Below, piece by piece: positions 12,725 to 25,600 of a stretch of 64,000 nucleotides of DNA. The number at the start of each line of letters is the position of its first letter. The first letter of the stretch is position 1. The position numbers were made by a program, and so were the translations under genes. The stretch comes from Henricia sp. BOLD:AAB3569 (lineage: Eukaryota > Echinodermata > Asteroidea > Spinulosida > Echinasteridae). The stretch spans positions 62,001 to 126,000 of the forward strand of contig JBBELK010000057.1 of NCBI GenBank assembly GCA_037783545.1. The letters are read 5' to 3'. The notes beneath the pieces were generated by a model. That model was not told where the DNA came from and made no database searches. It saw only the letters and a list, made by a program, of their open reading frames with translations.

Positions 12725-13735
12725 GTTGGAGTTTCCTATTGGTCAAACAGATGGTGGCCTATAATTTGGAAGTGGTAAGAGATACCAGTATAGGCTCAAT
12801 GGCATTATGGATGGGTATCGTCAAGCTGTACAAAAATTAAGACAATGACCTTTGACTCTGTTTCCTATTGGTCAAACAGATGTTGGCATATGATTTCAAA
12901 GTGATAAGAGATACCAGGATGGGGTTAATGGCATTATAGTTGGGTATGGTCAAGCTGTACAAAAATTATTAGGACGATGACCTTTGACCTCGTTTCATAT
13001 TGGTCAAATATTTGTTGGCTTATAATTTAAAAGTGATAAAAGATACCAACATGGGACTAATAGTATTATCGTTAGGTATGGTCAGGCTTTTTAAAATTGA
13101 AAACGGTGACCTTTTACCTCGTTCCCTATTTGTCAAACAAGTTTTTGGCTTATAAGGGTGTACCCAAGTAAATAGGGCTCCCATATAGGAACCAATGCTA
13201 AATGCCCCATTTTCAATAATTACTCACAGAAATACTCACAACCCTCTCAGCTTCTCAGGACAACAACCAAAATACTCATTGAAGTCTCATCTTTTGAATT
13301 CTGTTCAATTTTATAAGGGTATTCCGTCACTTTTATTCCCTAATTTCCACTTGAAACAAAACTACCCCTGCAACGGTGAAAATTGCTAAACAGACCAGCG
13401 TCCATTTTGAACAAAGGCACATACGCTACTGGGCAAAATAGGGCCACTTTTATGAGCTACATTGTCCAAAATGTTTATAGTTGGAAGAAAAAAATACCCC
13501 ACATCACGGCGCGGCGATGGCTACATTCTACACAAGACTACACTCGTTCAGCTCGCAACTCTCTCTAATAAAGAAGAATTTGAGGGCATACAACATATTC
13601 ATGAGCTCGGCGCACGGATCTCTGCCTATTTACTTGGGTGCACCCATAAAGTGTTCAAAGATACCAGAATAGAGTTCGCTGTATTCTAGTCAGGTGTATT
13701 CAAGTTTTACACAAATTAAGATGATGACCTTTGAC
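12725..13735. repeat. ~131-bp tandem repeat array interrupted by a MITE
   Basis: Units begin with CCTATTGGTCAAACAGATG-like sequence near 12733, 12862, 12993 and 13125. Each runs through GATACCA, GTCAAGCTGTACAAAAATTA and GACCTTTGAC. The fourth unit stops at 13155 and resumes at 13646 after an inserted element. A G-rich stretch (GGTTAGGGGTTGGGGTTAGG, about 12706-12730) abuts the first unit. Confidence 0.8.
13156..13645. mobile_element. MITE with 21-bp TIRs in a satellite unit
   Basis: The left end GGGTGTACCCAAGTAAATAG is matched on the reverse strand by the right end GGGTGCACCCAAGTAAATAG. ATAA flanks both ends (13152-13155, 13646-13649). Joining the flanks restores the 131-bp repeat unit, so the insertion is proven by sibling units. 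No transposase. A 4-bp target site does not by itself fix the superfamily. Confidence 0.85.
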
Positions 13736-13739
13736 TCTA

Positions 13740-15670
13740 AATTTTATTACCGGTATTTTGTAATGCGGAAAAGCCCTGTGTTTATCTATAAACTCAACAA
13801 ACCTAGTTTTTTCGTGTATCATTGTATTACGCTGTAGACAGGTCAAACTACGGTTTCTTTGTGGCAGATGTTAAAAGTCCAAGTCAAAGCTTGCAAATAG
13901 TCTCATCACAGCGTTACCATTATGAAGATTAATGACACAAGCCAATGTAGCGGGCTGGCTTTGGATGTTGCCGCCGATAAACTTCTGTCATCATCAGTGT
14001 CATTTATCAAAGTTGTCTATTCTCAAGGTTAGAAAGAAATACAGTTTGTGCTCGTAACGCGTGGAAAAATGGACATCTATTAGATACACTGTTTGTGCTA
14101 GTGTCCTTAGGTTATTTGCTTGTTAATAGTTAACAAGCCATCCAACTGGGGCTGGAGACAAATTGCATTGAGGTTACGTCATTACCACCATAATGTTAAT
14201 TAATATGTCAAAATAATTTGTTTTGGCTGTTTACACTCGTTAATGGGCTACCCAGTCTACACCTGTGGTATAGCATTAGGAATAATGGAACAAGAGGCGT
14301 GACTTGGCGGGACGCCAATGTTTCATAAGTCACATAATTTTGTCCGTAATTGACTTTTTGACGTTTTACGTACTTGTGGAACAAGAACAGGAAATTGCGT
14401 TTCTGTAAAGGAGAAGTATATACAAAAGAAACAGAAGACAAGACATTGTGCTAAACGCATGCATCCAATGCACAAAAAAATATGACTCACTGAAAAGTGA
14501 AGGCAAGTAATGAGTACACAAATAAAGCACGAATACTGGACGAATATAGTGACCTTTTGCACATAACTAGAACTGTGTGGGTTTGCATGTTCTTTGCACG
14601 CCTGTCCGAGGGTGACACAGAGTACTGCGCATGTGCGAACTTTTAACGGCCGTAGGTGTGTTTTATATTTGGCGCGCTTTTTGGTGTCGAAATCGTATGG
14701 GTGTTATCCTACGCAACGTTTGGCAAAAATAAGCAATAAACAACCAATAAAAATACACAGAATGACTTTTGAAGACCTACTTTAAATAATTCCAAGGCAA
14801 ACAAGTCTTTAAAAAGGCAGATATGACACAGAATTACGGGGGGGAAAAGGCTTACTTTAATTTTTTTTTTTTTTAAATATCATTTTCCCAACATTGAGAC
14901 ATATTTGCTGGTACAGTTGATGAACTATTTAAGTGTCTGAATTTAATTTGAACGTGTAAAGGGCGGATTTTTTTGAAATTTGGCGCGAAATTAGCGTAAA
15001 AAGTGTCTAGTACATGTACTACGCGCTGTACTGTGTATACACCGTACGGTACAGTGGTCATGCTAGGCATACACGTACGTGTGGTACCGATTACTCGTAA
15101 TGTCAGTTTCAGCGTCAATATTCGATACTAATGCAAACCACGCGCCGCCGTATTTGCTCGATCATGACGATGCGATGTGTGTTTTTAAATTCAAATCATA
15201 GTCAAAATATCTCTATTGCCCGAATAAGTTTGTAATGAATATTTTGTTAAAGACTTTGGCTTTATTCGACATATATTGTTATGTCAGGGAAAATTATGGT
15301 TTTGGAGAAATTGCTCTGAACATTTTGATGAAAGAAAAAACAATATTTTGCGCCTTTTGCAAATCCACAAGATGACCTAAAATTGCAGTTTAATCCAAAA
15401 TATGTAAATAACTTTCACCAAAAAAAGTCCTCAAATATCTAACCATGTCTCATAAATGTTCCCTAAAAGGCCTCATCTATGACCCAAAATTACATTTGAA
15501 TTCTTGGTCCAGTTTTATTTTTGAACCGCTTTGAACTGCCGTCTGCAAATAGTCAGGCCCTTTTCTTCGGGGAACTAGACTTTTCTATGCCCGTTATCCC
15601 TCAAGCCACGGACAGGCGTGTTTGTACAACAATGTACGGGTTGTATTTGCATAGCGGCGTGTTTTGTTTT
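13740..15670. other. No recognisable gene
   Basis: AT-rich DNA with a T-run at about 14862-14874. Open stretches are short and unremarkable. Confidence 0.5.
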
Positions 15671-16024
15671 CTGGCTATACAGCTAGTATCCCCCACCCAC
15701 TTTTTTTAAAATAGTTTTCCTGTTTATAATGGAGGTGTGTGTTTCTACAACTCCATCACAACGTGTTTTCCACCAAAAAAGCGACAATCGGTTCCGACCC
15801 TTCTCACCCACAATTTTGAAACGCTCGAGAACACTAAACGGCCTGTGCAGTATTGAATGGAAAATATACGGAGTGTATGTTTATTATGCCTGTTTTGTCC
15901 TTGTAATTCAAATTTGTGTGAACAAAAATATGAAATTGTGGCTCACAGTGATGCTCTTTTGAAGTAAATTCCAGTGTATTGCGGCGTGGTTTTGACACGG
16001 AACGGCAGATGATAGACAGCAGTC

Positions 16025-16235
16025 CGTAGGAACCGTTTTCGCGACGACAATCAGAATCATGTTTCTAACGCAGTTGCGAATTCAACCAATGGACAGCTCT
16101 CGATGTCGGCAACCGAAGCCGTCCATTGGCTAAATCAGTAATCGCGCCAGAAAGATGTTTCTGTTGTGGTTGCGAAAACATCTATGCTCTCGTTAGCCTT
16201 CGTTGAGGTAGTGCTGTTGTGACTACTGAGAATCA
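16025..16235. mobile_element. MITE-like inverted repeat
   Basis: Left GTTTTCGCGACGACAATCAG and right (reverse strand) GTTTTCGCAACCACAACAGA are homologous, each followed by an ACAT-TTTCT segment and then CCAATGGAC. It is about 200 bp, without coding capacity, and sits inside the extra DNA of dispersed repeat copy 1. Confidence 0.65.
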
Positions 16236-16990
16236 ATACCAAGTTCCCATAGACTTTATGCACAGGTACTTCAGCGACGGGGCATAATTTCTATAAACAT
16301 GTACTTATTCTTCATAACATGACCTGACAAACCACAAAATATGTTAATCTGGTGGGAGAACATTGACATAGAGTTTTAAAAAATGTTCCGAATTTTCCTT
16401 GGAAACACAAAGGTCATACCTATTTTACTGCGTAGTATTAACTAGTACCCTTCCGCTAAAAGACTTTTGAGTTATATAATGACTTTCAGGCTACAGAAAT
16501 GTTCAAACAAATCTCAGAAATACTTTTGCTGCAAAGATTGACCAAGCGGTTGTTGTGTGATTGGTAAAATTTAATCGCTAAAAAATGTGATGTCGACTAC
16601 ATAACATGTACGTTCGCAAGCTTTTAAGGGGAGGATTTAATCAATTTTGTGGGCGACATAACGTTTGTTTATTAGAATAAAATTTTACACAAATACAAAC
16701 AAGTATCCCCTAAAACAGTACAAGGTTTCACAAATTTGCCTGGTAACACGCACTACTTCTATTTTGGAACTTTAATTTCCGTCGAGAAAACTTGCCCGAA
16801 CGCTGATGGAACTCTTCGACTTACCCGAAATTCAGGTGATTTGAGCATGGTCCTGTGTGGGGGAAAAACGTTCGAACCGGATCGATGCAATCGAGAGACA
16901 AGTAACCACACTTTTACACACACCCAAACGGTACGTGCGCAGATGGCATGCACAGTATCCGTTTTGGTCCCTTGCCGTAGTGTTTGAAAT

Positions 16991-17126
16991 AGACCCTTTG
17001 CATGGGCAGCCATGATAGGGGGAAGTCACACTGTACCAATGCGTCATGCACGAGTAGGCCATTTGTGAATCTATTGTCACCTCATGAAAACCAGCCCCCT
17101 GTCATGGCCGCCGGTGCAAAGGGTCT
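16991..17126. mobile_element. Short MITE, family M1, copy 1
   Basis: TIRs: left AGACCCTTTGCATGGGCAGC, right (reverse strand) AGACCCTTTGCACCGGCGGC. It is 136 bp. Two relatives lie at 24131-24197 (one end only) and 41065-41213. Confidence 0.85.
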
Positions 17127-17816
17127 GTCCATACTACACTCACATTTAACAACACAACTGTCGATGGTCATGCACACATCGCCGCCTGTCGCTTCAGCAG
17201 CGTCTAGGTCGGCCGGTCCAAGTTACTCCATCAGACTAGAACTTTGTCTACGCGTGACTCAGTTTTCTCTCTCTTGGAAATAGGAAAGAAGATGTTTCTG
17301 CTCTTTTTTTCATGGTGTCTGGTAAAACATACAACCACACAACTACAGGGCATATCTGTGGCTTTTTGCACGAAAAAACAAAGTCTTCAAAAAACACCAT
17401 CTTATTCTAACAGAGATGGTTTCAGAGTTTTTCGTTGGTAAACACGAGCTGCCGATCGTGTTTACTTGTGTTTCTCGGGATTGCGTCACGGGGTCACGCG
17501 CATATCATTAATACCTAATGAGCGTTTCAGATATCGCGAAAAGTTCATTTTCGAAAACAGCACTTTTGCTTGCGATGTATCCACTTAAAAGGGCAATTTG
17601 AAATAAACTGCTGTATAAGCTGGCTAAAGGGATATGTGGACTATCGGGAAAAATAGTGCAAATGCTTGATTTTTCTTCAAGGAGGATTTTAGTAAAAGTA
17701 ACGAACGCTCTCCATGAAAAGGTGTTGGTTGAGCCGCTCTTGTCGGTCTGTTCGCCGATATCTTTTCTCAAGGCGATACAACCAAGAGCATAAATACGAA
17801 TTATTATTTCAAGATA

Positions 17817-18146
17817 GGAAAATAGAATTAGGTAACGACAAAGTCATGCTAAAGCTTTTCGACTTGCACTCATCAGAGCAAAACGCAAGAATGGCGTGGG
17901 TGACGCTATCGATATAATATAAGGCTAAGGGCGGGAATGACGTGTTCAGAATGCTGCGCGCTAATTAGTCAGCTGACAACAACAGGGAGCACGCTACTGC
18001 GCATGCGCAGTTATACTACATGTAGCGTGTGTACAAATTCTTTCTGACGACATAACACGGGTTTAGTGAAGTGAATGTATGTAGCTTCGAGCATGTGCGG
18101 ATGCATGATACTGCGTGCTCTGGCCAGTACAATGAACTGCTGTTCG
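17817..18146 (-). repeat. Left inverted repeat of Penelope-like element
   Basis: Inverted relative to 18972-19322, with roughly nine in ten bases matching by eye. It carries a hammerhead-like core (TCATCAG at 17870-17876 on the plus strand). Confidence 0.8.
17845..17920 (-). ncRNA. Hammerhead-ribozyme-like core (left repeat)
   Basis: On the minus strand GTC (17904-17902), CTGATGA (17876-17870) and GAAA (17860-17857) occur in the same order and spacing as in the right repeat. The core residues are conserved while stem II differs (GTGCAAGTC) and pairs poorly. Confidence 0.35.
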
Positions 18147-18971
18147 CTGTATTGTTTCGAGCACTCGGGGTGATCAGTTTTGCGAGCGTTCTTGCTTTTT
18201 GCGGGAAGCAGGCAGGTTGCTGCGGATGGAAGATGGAACAAGTTGTTTAATGCGATCCGACAGTCTTTGAGACGTACGCCATACGTACCGAGCTTCACAT
18301 TGGCACCGAAACTCATGCATAATTAACATTGTTAAGTTGTGTGGTAGGTGGTACGTCTTTACCGACTGCCGAAAGTAACTTGCGCGCAGTGAATATTACA
18401 CGCAGCTGAACGGTGCAGTAGGCGCGCGTCACGGCTTTCGTCACTGTCTTGTTGTTCAAAAGTCTGTGAAACTTTTCCTTTCAACGATACTTTAAGATAC
18501 ACGGGACATTTCTTCGGTCTGTGAGGTCGCGGTTTAGAGCGGTTTGCGAGCGAGAGGAATACATGTTTGCTTATTACTGATTCGGGATAGCCGTTTTCGC
18601 GCAGGATTGACTTGATATGGTTTATTTCGTTGACACCAGTATATTGATCAATCCTATTTTATACCGAGTAGCACTAAATGAGTCTCATCGGGTGTAATGT
18701 CCTGTGAACGTAGGTTTCCGGTATACAGAAGTGGTAAAGCAGGTGGGTGTTTTCTCAACTAGTACGTCTAGGAACGGAAGAAAGCCAGATTGCTCCATCA
18801 CGTGGGTGAACTTGAGTCCGGGATGAAGACCGTTTAGCCTATCGTGAAAGGCTTTGCATGTTGCAACTGAATCGAACACAGCAAATGTGTCGTCAACATA
18901 ACGGTGGTACACGAGTGGCGTGCGTTTCACGGGTAGATCAGCAAAAGCCCGCTTTTCATGGTAGCCAACGA

Positions 18972-19322
18972 ACAGCAGCGAACAGCAGTTCACTGTACTG
19001 GCCAGAGCACGCAGTGTCATGCATCTGCACATGCTCGAAGCTACATACATTCACTTCACTAAACCGGTGTTATGTCGTCAGAAAGAATTTGTACTCACGC
19101 TACATGTAGTCTTAATGCGCATGCGAAGTAGCGTGCTCCTTGCTGTTGTCAGCTGACTAATTAGCGCGCAGCATTCTAAACACGTCATTCCCGCCCTTGG
19201 CCTTATATTATATCGATAGCGTCACCCACGCCATTCTTGCGTTTTGCTCTGATGAGTGCAACTCGAAAAGCTTTATCATGACTTTGTCGTTACTTAATTA
19301 TATTTTCTGATTTTGCAGTACC
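18972..19322 (+). repeat. Right inverted repeat of Penelope-like element
   Basis: Partner of 17817-18146. It carries a hammerhead-like core around 19221-19270 and overlaps the upstream end of the reverse transcriptase reading frame. Confidence 0.8.
19205..19285 (+). ncRNA. Hammerhead-ribozyme-like core (right repeat)
   Basis: The order GTC (19221-19223), CTGATGA (19249-19255) and GAAA (19265-19268) matches the conserved hammerhead core. ACGC (19227-19230) can pair with GCGT across stem I, and GATAGCG can pair imperfectly with AAGCTTTATC for stem III. Stem II (GTGCAACTC) is weak. Hammerheads in the terminal repeats of Penelope-like elements are established. Activity here is doubtful. Confidence 0.4.
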
Positions 19323-19516
19323 AAACACTTATTTATTTCAAGATAGTTCGTCCCCGAGCACATACAATAATACACCTGTAATTTAATGATATATTATGGT
19401 CTGATGGCATTCTGGCAGCGACGGCTAGATGGTAAGCTCATTTATTTATTGATTCCATTATCATGTTGTCTTTTGCAGAAGCCTGGTCTGAGTAAATCAC
19501 AACCCAGCAAGTCGCC

Positions 19517-19634
19517 ATGCAGTGGTGCAAAGTGGTACTGGCATTGGTCTCGCTGTCTGTTTGTCTGTGCGTTCTTCTTGTGGCTGCCCAACAGGAACGG
19601 CCGCGATGGCAGTATCAGGGCTGCCATCTTGTCG
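19517..19634 (+). CDS. GPA2: GPA2 gene A, exon 1 (coding part)
   Basis: ATG at 19517 in the context GTCGCCATGC is followed by a hydrophobic signal peptide (VVLALVSLSVCLCVLLVAA) and the first knot cysteine in QYQGCHLV. The donor is TCG|GTAGGT. A TTTTGCAG acceptor ends at 19478, so the exon probably starts at 19479 with 38 bp of 5' UTR and a further non-coding exon upstream. Confidence 0.9.
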
Positions 19635-22600
19635 GTAGGTTCTCGAAATGTTTGCGTTCCTTGCTTGAACCAATCCGTTATCTATCAAAGTCTTGTTTTT
19701 GTTTTGTCTACAAGCAGGTTACGGGTTGCTATACTCTCGCGTGTTTGTCCTCCAGGAGCAAGACGAGAACAATTAATGTACATTCACCTGCTACACCTGA
19801 AACATTCCTGTCATTTCTCCATGAAGCTCTATTGCTCTCTTCATCTTTAGCTGGAGGACACGCACGGGAGAGGTAGTGACCTGTAACAACGTGAGTTTGT
19901 GTTTGCATCACTGATCTATACACTGGGTTCAGCATGCGATAACAGCTGTCAATACGGTCCAAAATTAAGGCCACGCGCCGACCATCTAATGCACCTATCA
20001 ATTGTTTTTCCCACCCTTCCTCCTCCGCGCTGCCCCACTCCTTAGGTGGGGATTTAGTGACGATTTTCTTGCCCCACACTGTAACAAATGCTGGGTAAAA
20101 TAAAGTTGGAGAATTTCCTTTTGACGTTTGTTGAGTCATATTTCCTCAACATATGCAGACAAATTTTATGTTGGGTAAAACATCCTGGGCCCATGTGCAT
20201 ACAAGGCTACTAGTTTAGCTGCCAACTAGTGCTTAGTAAGATTATAAATTCCCTAGTTTATACCTACGGAGTTGGCAACTAATTTGTGTTGCATAAAACC
20301 TCACTAGGCACATTGCTTACTAGTTGCATACTAGGACAATTTGGTTTGTAACTGATTTGGGTGCTATGGCCTTGGAGAGGAGGTGATTATGTCAGATACA
20401 ATAGGCTTGTAGACAAGTTTATTGTGTTTGAGCTTCGAACCACATTCCAACTGAGCATAACTCATTTCTAAGGGTCTTTGTAACATTGCATTACTGCCCA
20501 GTACTTACAAGTAATCCGTCATTGTGAAGCAAAGCTTAGGCACAAAGTTGTTTAGCTCCATGATTCTACGAGCCATGTTGTCCAAAGGCAGACTGATTAG
20601 TTGTCATCTAGTGACTTAGAGGTACCCCAGATCAACTCTAACTTTTGCCAGAATTTTAGAATGTTACTATATCTAGTTGGGTTTTATGCATCACAATTAG
20701 TAATCAACTAGGCTTAGTAAGCAACTTAAGTCCATTTTAGTTGCCAACTAGGCCTAGTAGCCTTTTATGCACATGGGCCCAGGACACCAACGTTGGTTAC
20801 ATGCAAAGTTCTGTAAATTGGGAAATCAGCAGCTATTTATTGTGTATTTGTTTTACCTCTTGCTGAAAGTATTAAAAGGTTGAGCATATATACAGACAAA
20901 CAACCATCTGTGGGAGATTGTAAAGACAATAGAGGGCGCTTCTCAAAGTATACTGTAAAAAATTCTGGGTAAAATAAAGTTGGAGAATTTCATTTGGACG
21001 TTTGTTGGGTCATATGTCCTCAACATATGCAGAAAATGTTCTGTTGGGTAAACCATCCAAGCGAACAACGTTGGTAACATTTGAAGTTCTATACGGCCCC
21101 TACGATGTTTCTCTCATCCCTAGTTACGTTGGTCAAGGGGTCCATTTATTGGGCACTTATTATACCGTGTGCTGAAAGTATTAAAATGTTGATGAGCAAA
21201 ATATACACTCATGACATTTATCTCCAGTTATTGGGGAATTTTCAACACAAAGCAGGACTCATTCTAGCAACCGCACACCTGGGAACAACCGCATACAAAT
21301 AATAATGGGTAACTTTTGCCCAACTTTTGTTATGCGGTTCAAATATCAATATGCCCATCTTTGGGGCGCAAAATACCCTTGGGTGCATGGTACATGTATG
21401 TACAATTGTTGGTTAAATTCTATAAACCAATGTTTGGGTAGATGTGCATATCTAATCGTTGGTTAAAAGTTAATTATCCAATGTTGAGGTAAATGTGCTT
21501 GGCCAATTGTTGGTTAAATTCAACTTAAAGCAGAACTATTTTCGTATATGCCCAACATGTATCTCGGGGCCAAATAATGCTCGACCTTTGGGTAAGCCAT
21601 GTTCATGATGTGACCAACATGCTGTAGAAAATATTTGCCGTATAATTACCCAATGTGTTGAGCAACCCAGGTCTAAAGTTGCTTGGCTTTGGGTGATTCT
21701 TCTTCCAAATACTAAAAACCACACTACTTCGTTACCAACATACTGCTAAAAAACTTGCTGTATATCCAACGTGTTGGGCAGCAGAGACGTCATTTTCTTG
21801 GATTGTGGTGTTAGTAATTTTATCACAGACTTGCAAATAATAAACCCGAAACACAGTGTGACAACATATTGTTGATTTTTTTTGTATATTATGTATATTA
21901 AAATGGGCCTTTTGCTTGATTTTTTCTTCAGTTTCCTCGGCTTGCAAATAATAAACAGCAATAATAGTGTATGTACTGAATATAGTGAAGGCTGTTGAAA
22001 TATATGCTGAGGAGCGCATGTTTATGTACGTGTTTTTTTCTGGAGTTGTTCCAGATGTATATCCTGATTTTTAAATCCTATTCAATATCTTGGTGTACAT
22101 TTTACTGGTGTTAAAAAGTAACGCTAAGTGATCATGCGCGAAAATCCAGCAACTTGATAGGCTACAGGCATTTCTTAACCAATAATTGGATATGCACATT
22201 CACCGATAGATTGGTTTATATAATTTAACCAATAATTGTGCATACAATATCACCCAACTCTTGGGTAAGGCTGTTACCAAACACCAGTTGGGTATTTTGC
22301 GCCCCAAAGATGGGTATGTTGATATTTGAACCAACGTTGGGTAAAAAGTTGGGCAAAATTTGCAGGGTGGGGATTTTAATGCATATAAATCAAATTTTCA
22401 GCGAACCTGGGGGAAAAACATGCATATTTCCCCCCAGGGGTAGATATTTTGTCACCCAAATGTTGCCCCGGGGTGGGGAAAACTGACAATCCACACCTCT
22501 TAGGTGGGGCAGGCCGGGGGTGGGGGAGGGGGGTGGCGGAAACAATTGATAGGTGCAGTACTCCCAAGACAATGCTTAGCATAGACTGCTCCCCGGTCTA

Positions 22601-25600
22601 AACGATCGCTTGCATTCCACCTAACACATGTAGAGCGAAGACAGTGTAACCAGTCCAGGCAAGTACTCCCAATACAATGGGGAGAATCTAAAATCCAGTA
22701 CAGTGTGTTCCGCAAAAAAAGGAAACCCATCTTTTCAGGCAAATTACACAACAACCAAATATTTCATTCCCCTAATGGTACGTTCAGGTGAAAGATCGCC
22801 CTTGTCCTCTTTCATATGATATGAAATTTTGATAGCATCATGCTTGACTGATCAGAGACAATTTGTAGTTGCTATTTCAGATTTGGTTTTGTTCGGGATA
22901 AGTGGGCCATTTATGTACACATCATGACATCATGACATTTCTTTTATTCCATTTCTTACATGGGAATAATTCCATTTCTTACATGTTAATAGTTTAATTT
23001 CTTACATGCCAATTATCGTCCATAAACTTGAATAAAAGTAAGAAAGAAAAAAACAGATTCTCTCCCATTGTAACTACAACCACCTGTTCTGAGCAAACAT
23101 AACTCTGGCACTATGAATTCAGATTGCCTTTGCTCGGTCATCCATGACCTTTCAATAATACTTTTGGTGTCACATGAAAGAGGATACAATGAACTTTCTA
23201 ATAAGGTTAATACTTTTGAGGATATCATTTTTCATTAATAAGTAATTTACCTGATAAGATGAGTTTCCTTTTTTTGTGAGACGATGTATATCGTTCTTAA
23301 GCGTTCTACTGCCAAGACAATGACGCAGGCGAAATGAGCAATAAATATTGGTGACATTTGCAAATTTTATGACAAAACAAAAAGTGGAGTCCATAGGTTT
23401 ATCTGGCAATTTTAAATTGCTATAAGATAATTTATTTCCCTTACGGTGTCTGCCGGATGAACAAGAAATCGGCACGTCACACAAACTGACGGTGTGGACG
23501 TAACTGTGATTGCCCCCAGAAAGTCCTAACCTTTAGATAGATTATGCTTGTCATTTGGCAAAATCATATTGGCATGATTAACTGAGACGTGTTTGTATTA
23601 TCCATGTGAAACTAAAATGTACTTCCTCGGTTTGCTATTTCATATTATGCATAATTTACGATAACAGCCCCGTATCTTTTTGAATACATCATTCAAAGGC
23701 CCTCATAAATGTTAAGTACTTATAGTTTGCTCCATCCTGTTTGACCTTTTTGCAGTATGCCTCACCGCCGTTTAAAAAACCATTATAATAGATTATTTTG
23801 TAGTTTATGATGCCCATGTGTGATGCACGTTGTCCCCTATAAATCCATCGTAAGACAGGGATTTTGGTGAGCATAGGGCCATATGATCTATATGACGCAC
23901 TTGTAAGTCGACGAAAGTACAGTCCAATCCTCACCCTTGGTACACTATAATCCTCACCATACAGTACGTCCACAACAGAATAGCAAGTATCAAACACTAT
24001 GCAGCCATTACAAAAGGACGTGTTGTTTTCGAACGTGCCCCAACGCTTGCGCCACAAAATGTTGCCCATTTAGCATCACTGCGTAAAATATAATAGGTTT
24101 TCTTATTTAGCTAAATGATATGACAAAATGCCTACTCGTGCATGACGCACAGTGACAATGTGACTGCCTCTGTCATGGCCGCCGGTGCAAAGGGTCTATT
24201 CTTGTTCAGAATAGAAGTTCGTTGAATAGAGTGAACTTGTGGATATTGACAAGGCACTGATTGACCAGTTACTTTGGAATCGCCTTCAAGACTGTCCCGC
24301 TTGCGTAATTTTTGTTACACCACTGCGAGGGGAAAATGAGGGGTTTTGTACCTTTTTAGCGTCTTGAGAGGAGACTATATAATAGGTCAGGGGTTAAGGG
24401 TTTAGGGTTGGTTACTTTTAAGGAATTTAGGGTTTTGAATTGCGGTCGGTTTGCAACCAGCTTCGTGGTCTGGTTAGAAGAGAGTTCGACTTGTAATCAT
24501 AAGGTCCCTGGTTCGAATCTGTGTTGTTTGGGATTTTTCGAAATTTCTCGGTTTCTTCTTTTTCTCTAATAGTGAGAGTAAGAGTTCTGGCTATTTCCAA
24601 GATTGTCACTTGAGAAGTATCGGTCATTGGAAACTTATTAGACTCTATTCGGGTTGAAAAATTGGGGTGTACCCCTCCAAGTGGACCTGTCCTTAGAAAC
24701 GAAGTCCAAGAAAGCACATCAGGCAAATGCACATCTTGCCCAGTGGCTCTTGCGAGGGCTGGTGCAGTCAGGCTCACCACAAAATGTGTTCATACACGAT
24801 ATTTTGGGATTTGCGTGCAGGTCGAAGTCGAAGCTAATGTCATTTTTTTTGCAAATCAGACACACGCATGAGCTTTGGATGGGGTACCAACAGCGAAGGT
24901 CAACAATATAATATATAGATGGTAGACGACGTTGGTGTCCGCAGGTTTCTCTTTAACACAAAATATCACCCGGAAAACCTTTATCGGGGAAGGCTTTCAC
25001 TGTCGTCTATACCGTCACTTTCTTTAGTAATGAAACAAATTTCGTGTGTACTGTGTTCGTGTTCGCAAGTCGTGTACGAGGATCTCGTGCGTTAGCAAAA
25101 TGTCAAGGCCATTTAGGCAATATTTTAATGTGACTTTTGCAAATAGCACATTTTGCACAGAACACTGGGAAAATCCTGTCCAATATCTATGAGGTTCACT
25201 TGGTAATGTATGCACGAATCTTTTCACAGTTTGAACTTCTACATTACATGTACATGTAGGCCTACAATGTATATTTAATGATGAGGGCCATTTTCTTTCA
25301 ATGTTTCGGAAATGAGTCTGCATGAAAAGTCTCGACGAGACCGTTCGGGACCCGTGAGCGGCTGAAGCACGACGTGTGAAACCGTGTTGTGTTTCTACTG
25401 CAATTAATAAAATATACATTTAAATGCGGCGGGAGCATTTCTGACACTATCCAGTTTCTTCCCAGCCAAAATGCTTCTTTGAGCCAAAATGTTGCCGAGC
25501 CATATTTATTTCAAATGCTTCTGCCGAATCGATTTTTCTAACAAAATTCAACTGAACCACGATGGCTGTAAACATTCATGCATGGCTGGTCACATTCATT

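Larger units (their letters stand above)
15674..17690 (+). repeat. Dispersed repeat, copy 1 (split by ~1.2 kb)
   Basis: Begins ACAGCTAGTATCCCCC and matches 47093-48060 in two blocks, 15674-16015 and about 17183-17690. Shared words include GTATTGAATGGAAAATA, GCCTGTTTTGTCCTTGT, GGGATTGCGTCACGGGGTCA and CGCGCATATCAT. The middle ~1.2 kb is absent from copy 2 and holds two MITEs. The family is unknown; no coding capacity is seen. Confidence 0.8.
17817..19322 (-). mobile_element. Penelope-like retroelement between long inverted repeats
   Basis: The minus strand at 19050-18685 encodes the C-terminal half of a Penelope-type reverse transcriptase: HRYVDDTFAVF (motif C), GFLPFLDVLV and YRKPTFTGHYTR. 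Further downstream (about 18310-18190) lies a segment resembling the GIY-YIG endonuclease. The coding region is flanked by inverted copies of a ~330-bp sequence (17817-18146 and 18972-19322). They share CTGACGACATAACAC, GCGCTAATTAGTCAGCTGAC-like and CATTCTTGCGTTTTGCTC-like words. Terminal repeats in either orientation are known for these elements. The coding part is incomplete and broken. It ends about 160 bp before the first recognisable GPA2 exon. Confidence 0.82.

Noticed and set aside
19386-19478. A 45-bp intron (19434-19478) upstream of GPA2 exon 1
   Set aside because: A GTAAGC donor does precede the acceptor, but 45 bp is too short for a typical animal intron; a longer intron ending at the same acceptor is more likely.
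23689-24069. 126-codon minus-strand open frame in GPA2 intron 1
   Set aside because: No similarity I recognise and no splice or start context; expected by chance in a window this size.
24455-24545. Functional tRNA-Thr gene
   Set aside because: The D arm, anticodon loop and B box are recognisable but the acceptor stem does not pair.
25024-25419. 131-codon minus-strand open frame
   Set aside because: No motif, domain or conserved neighbour.
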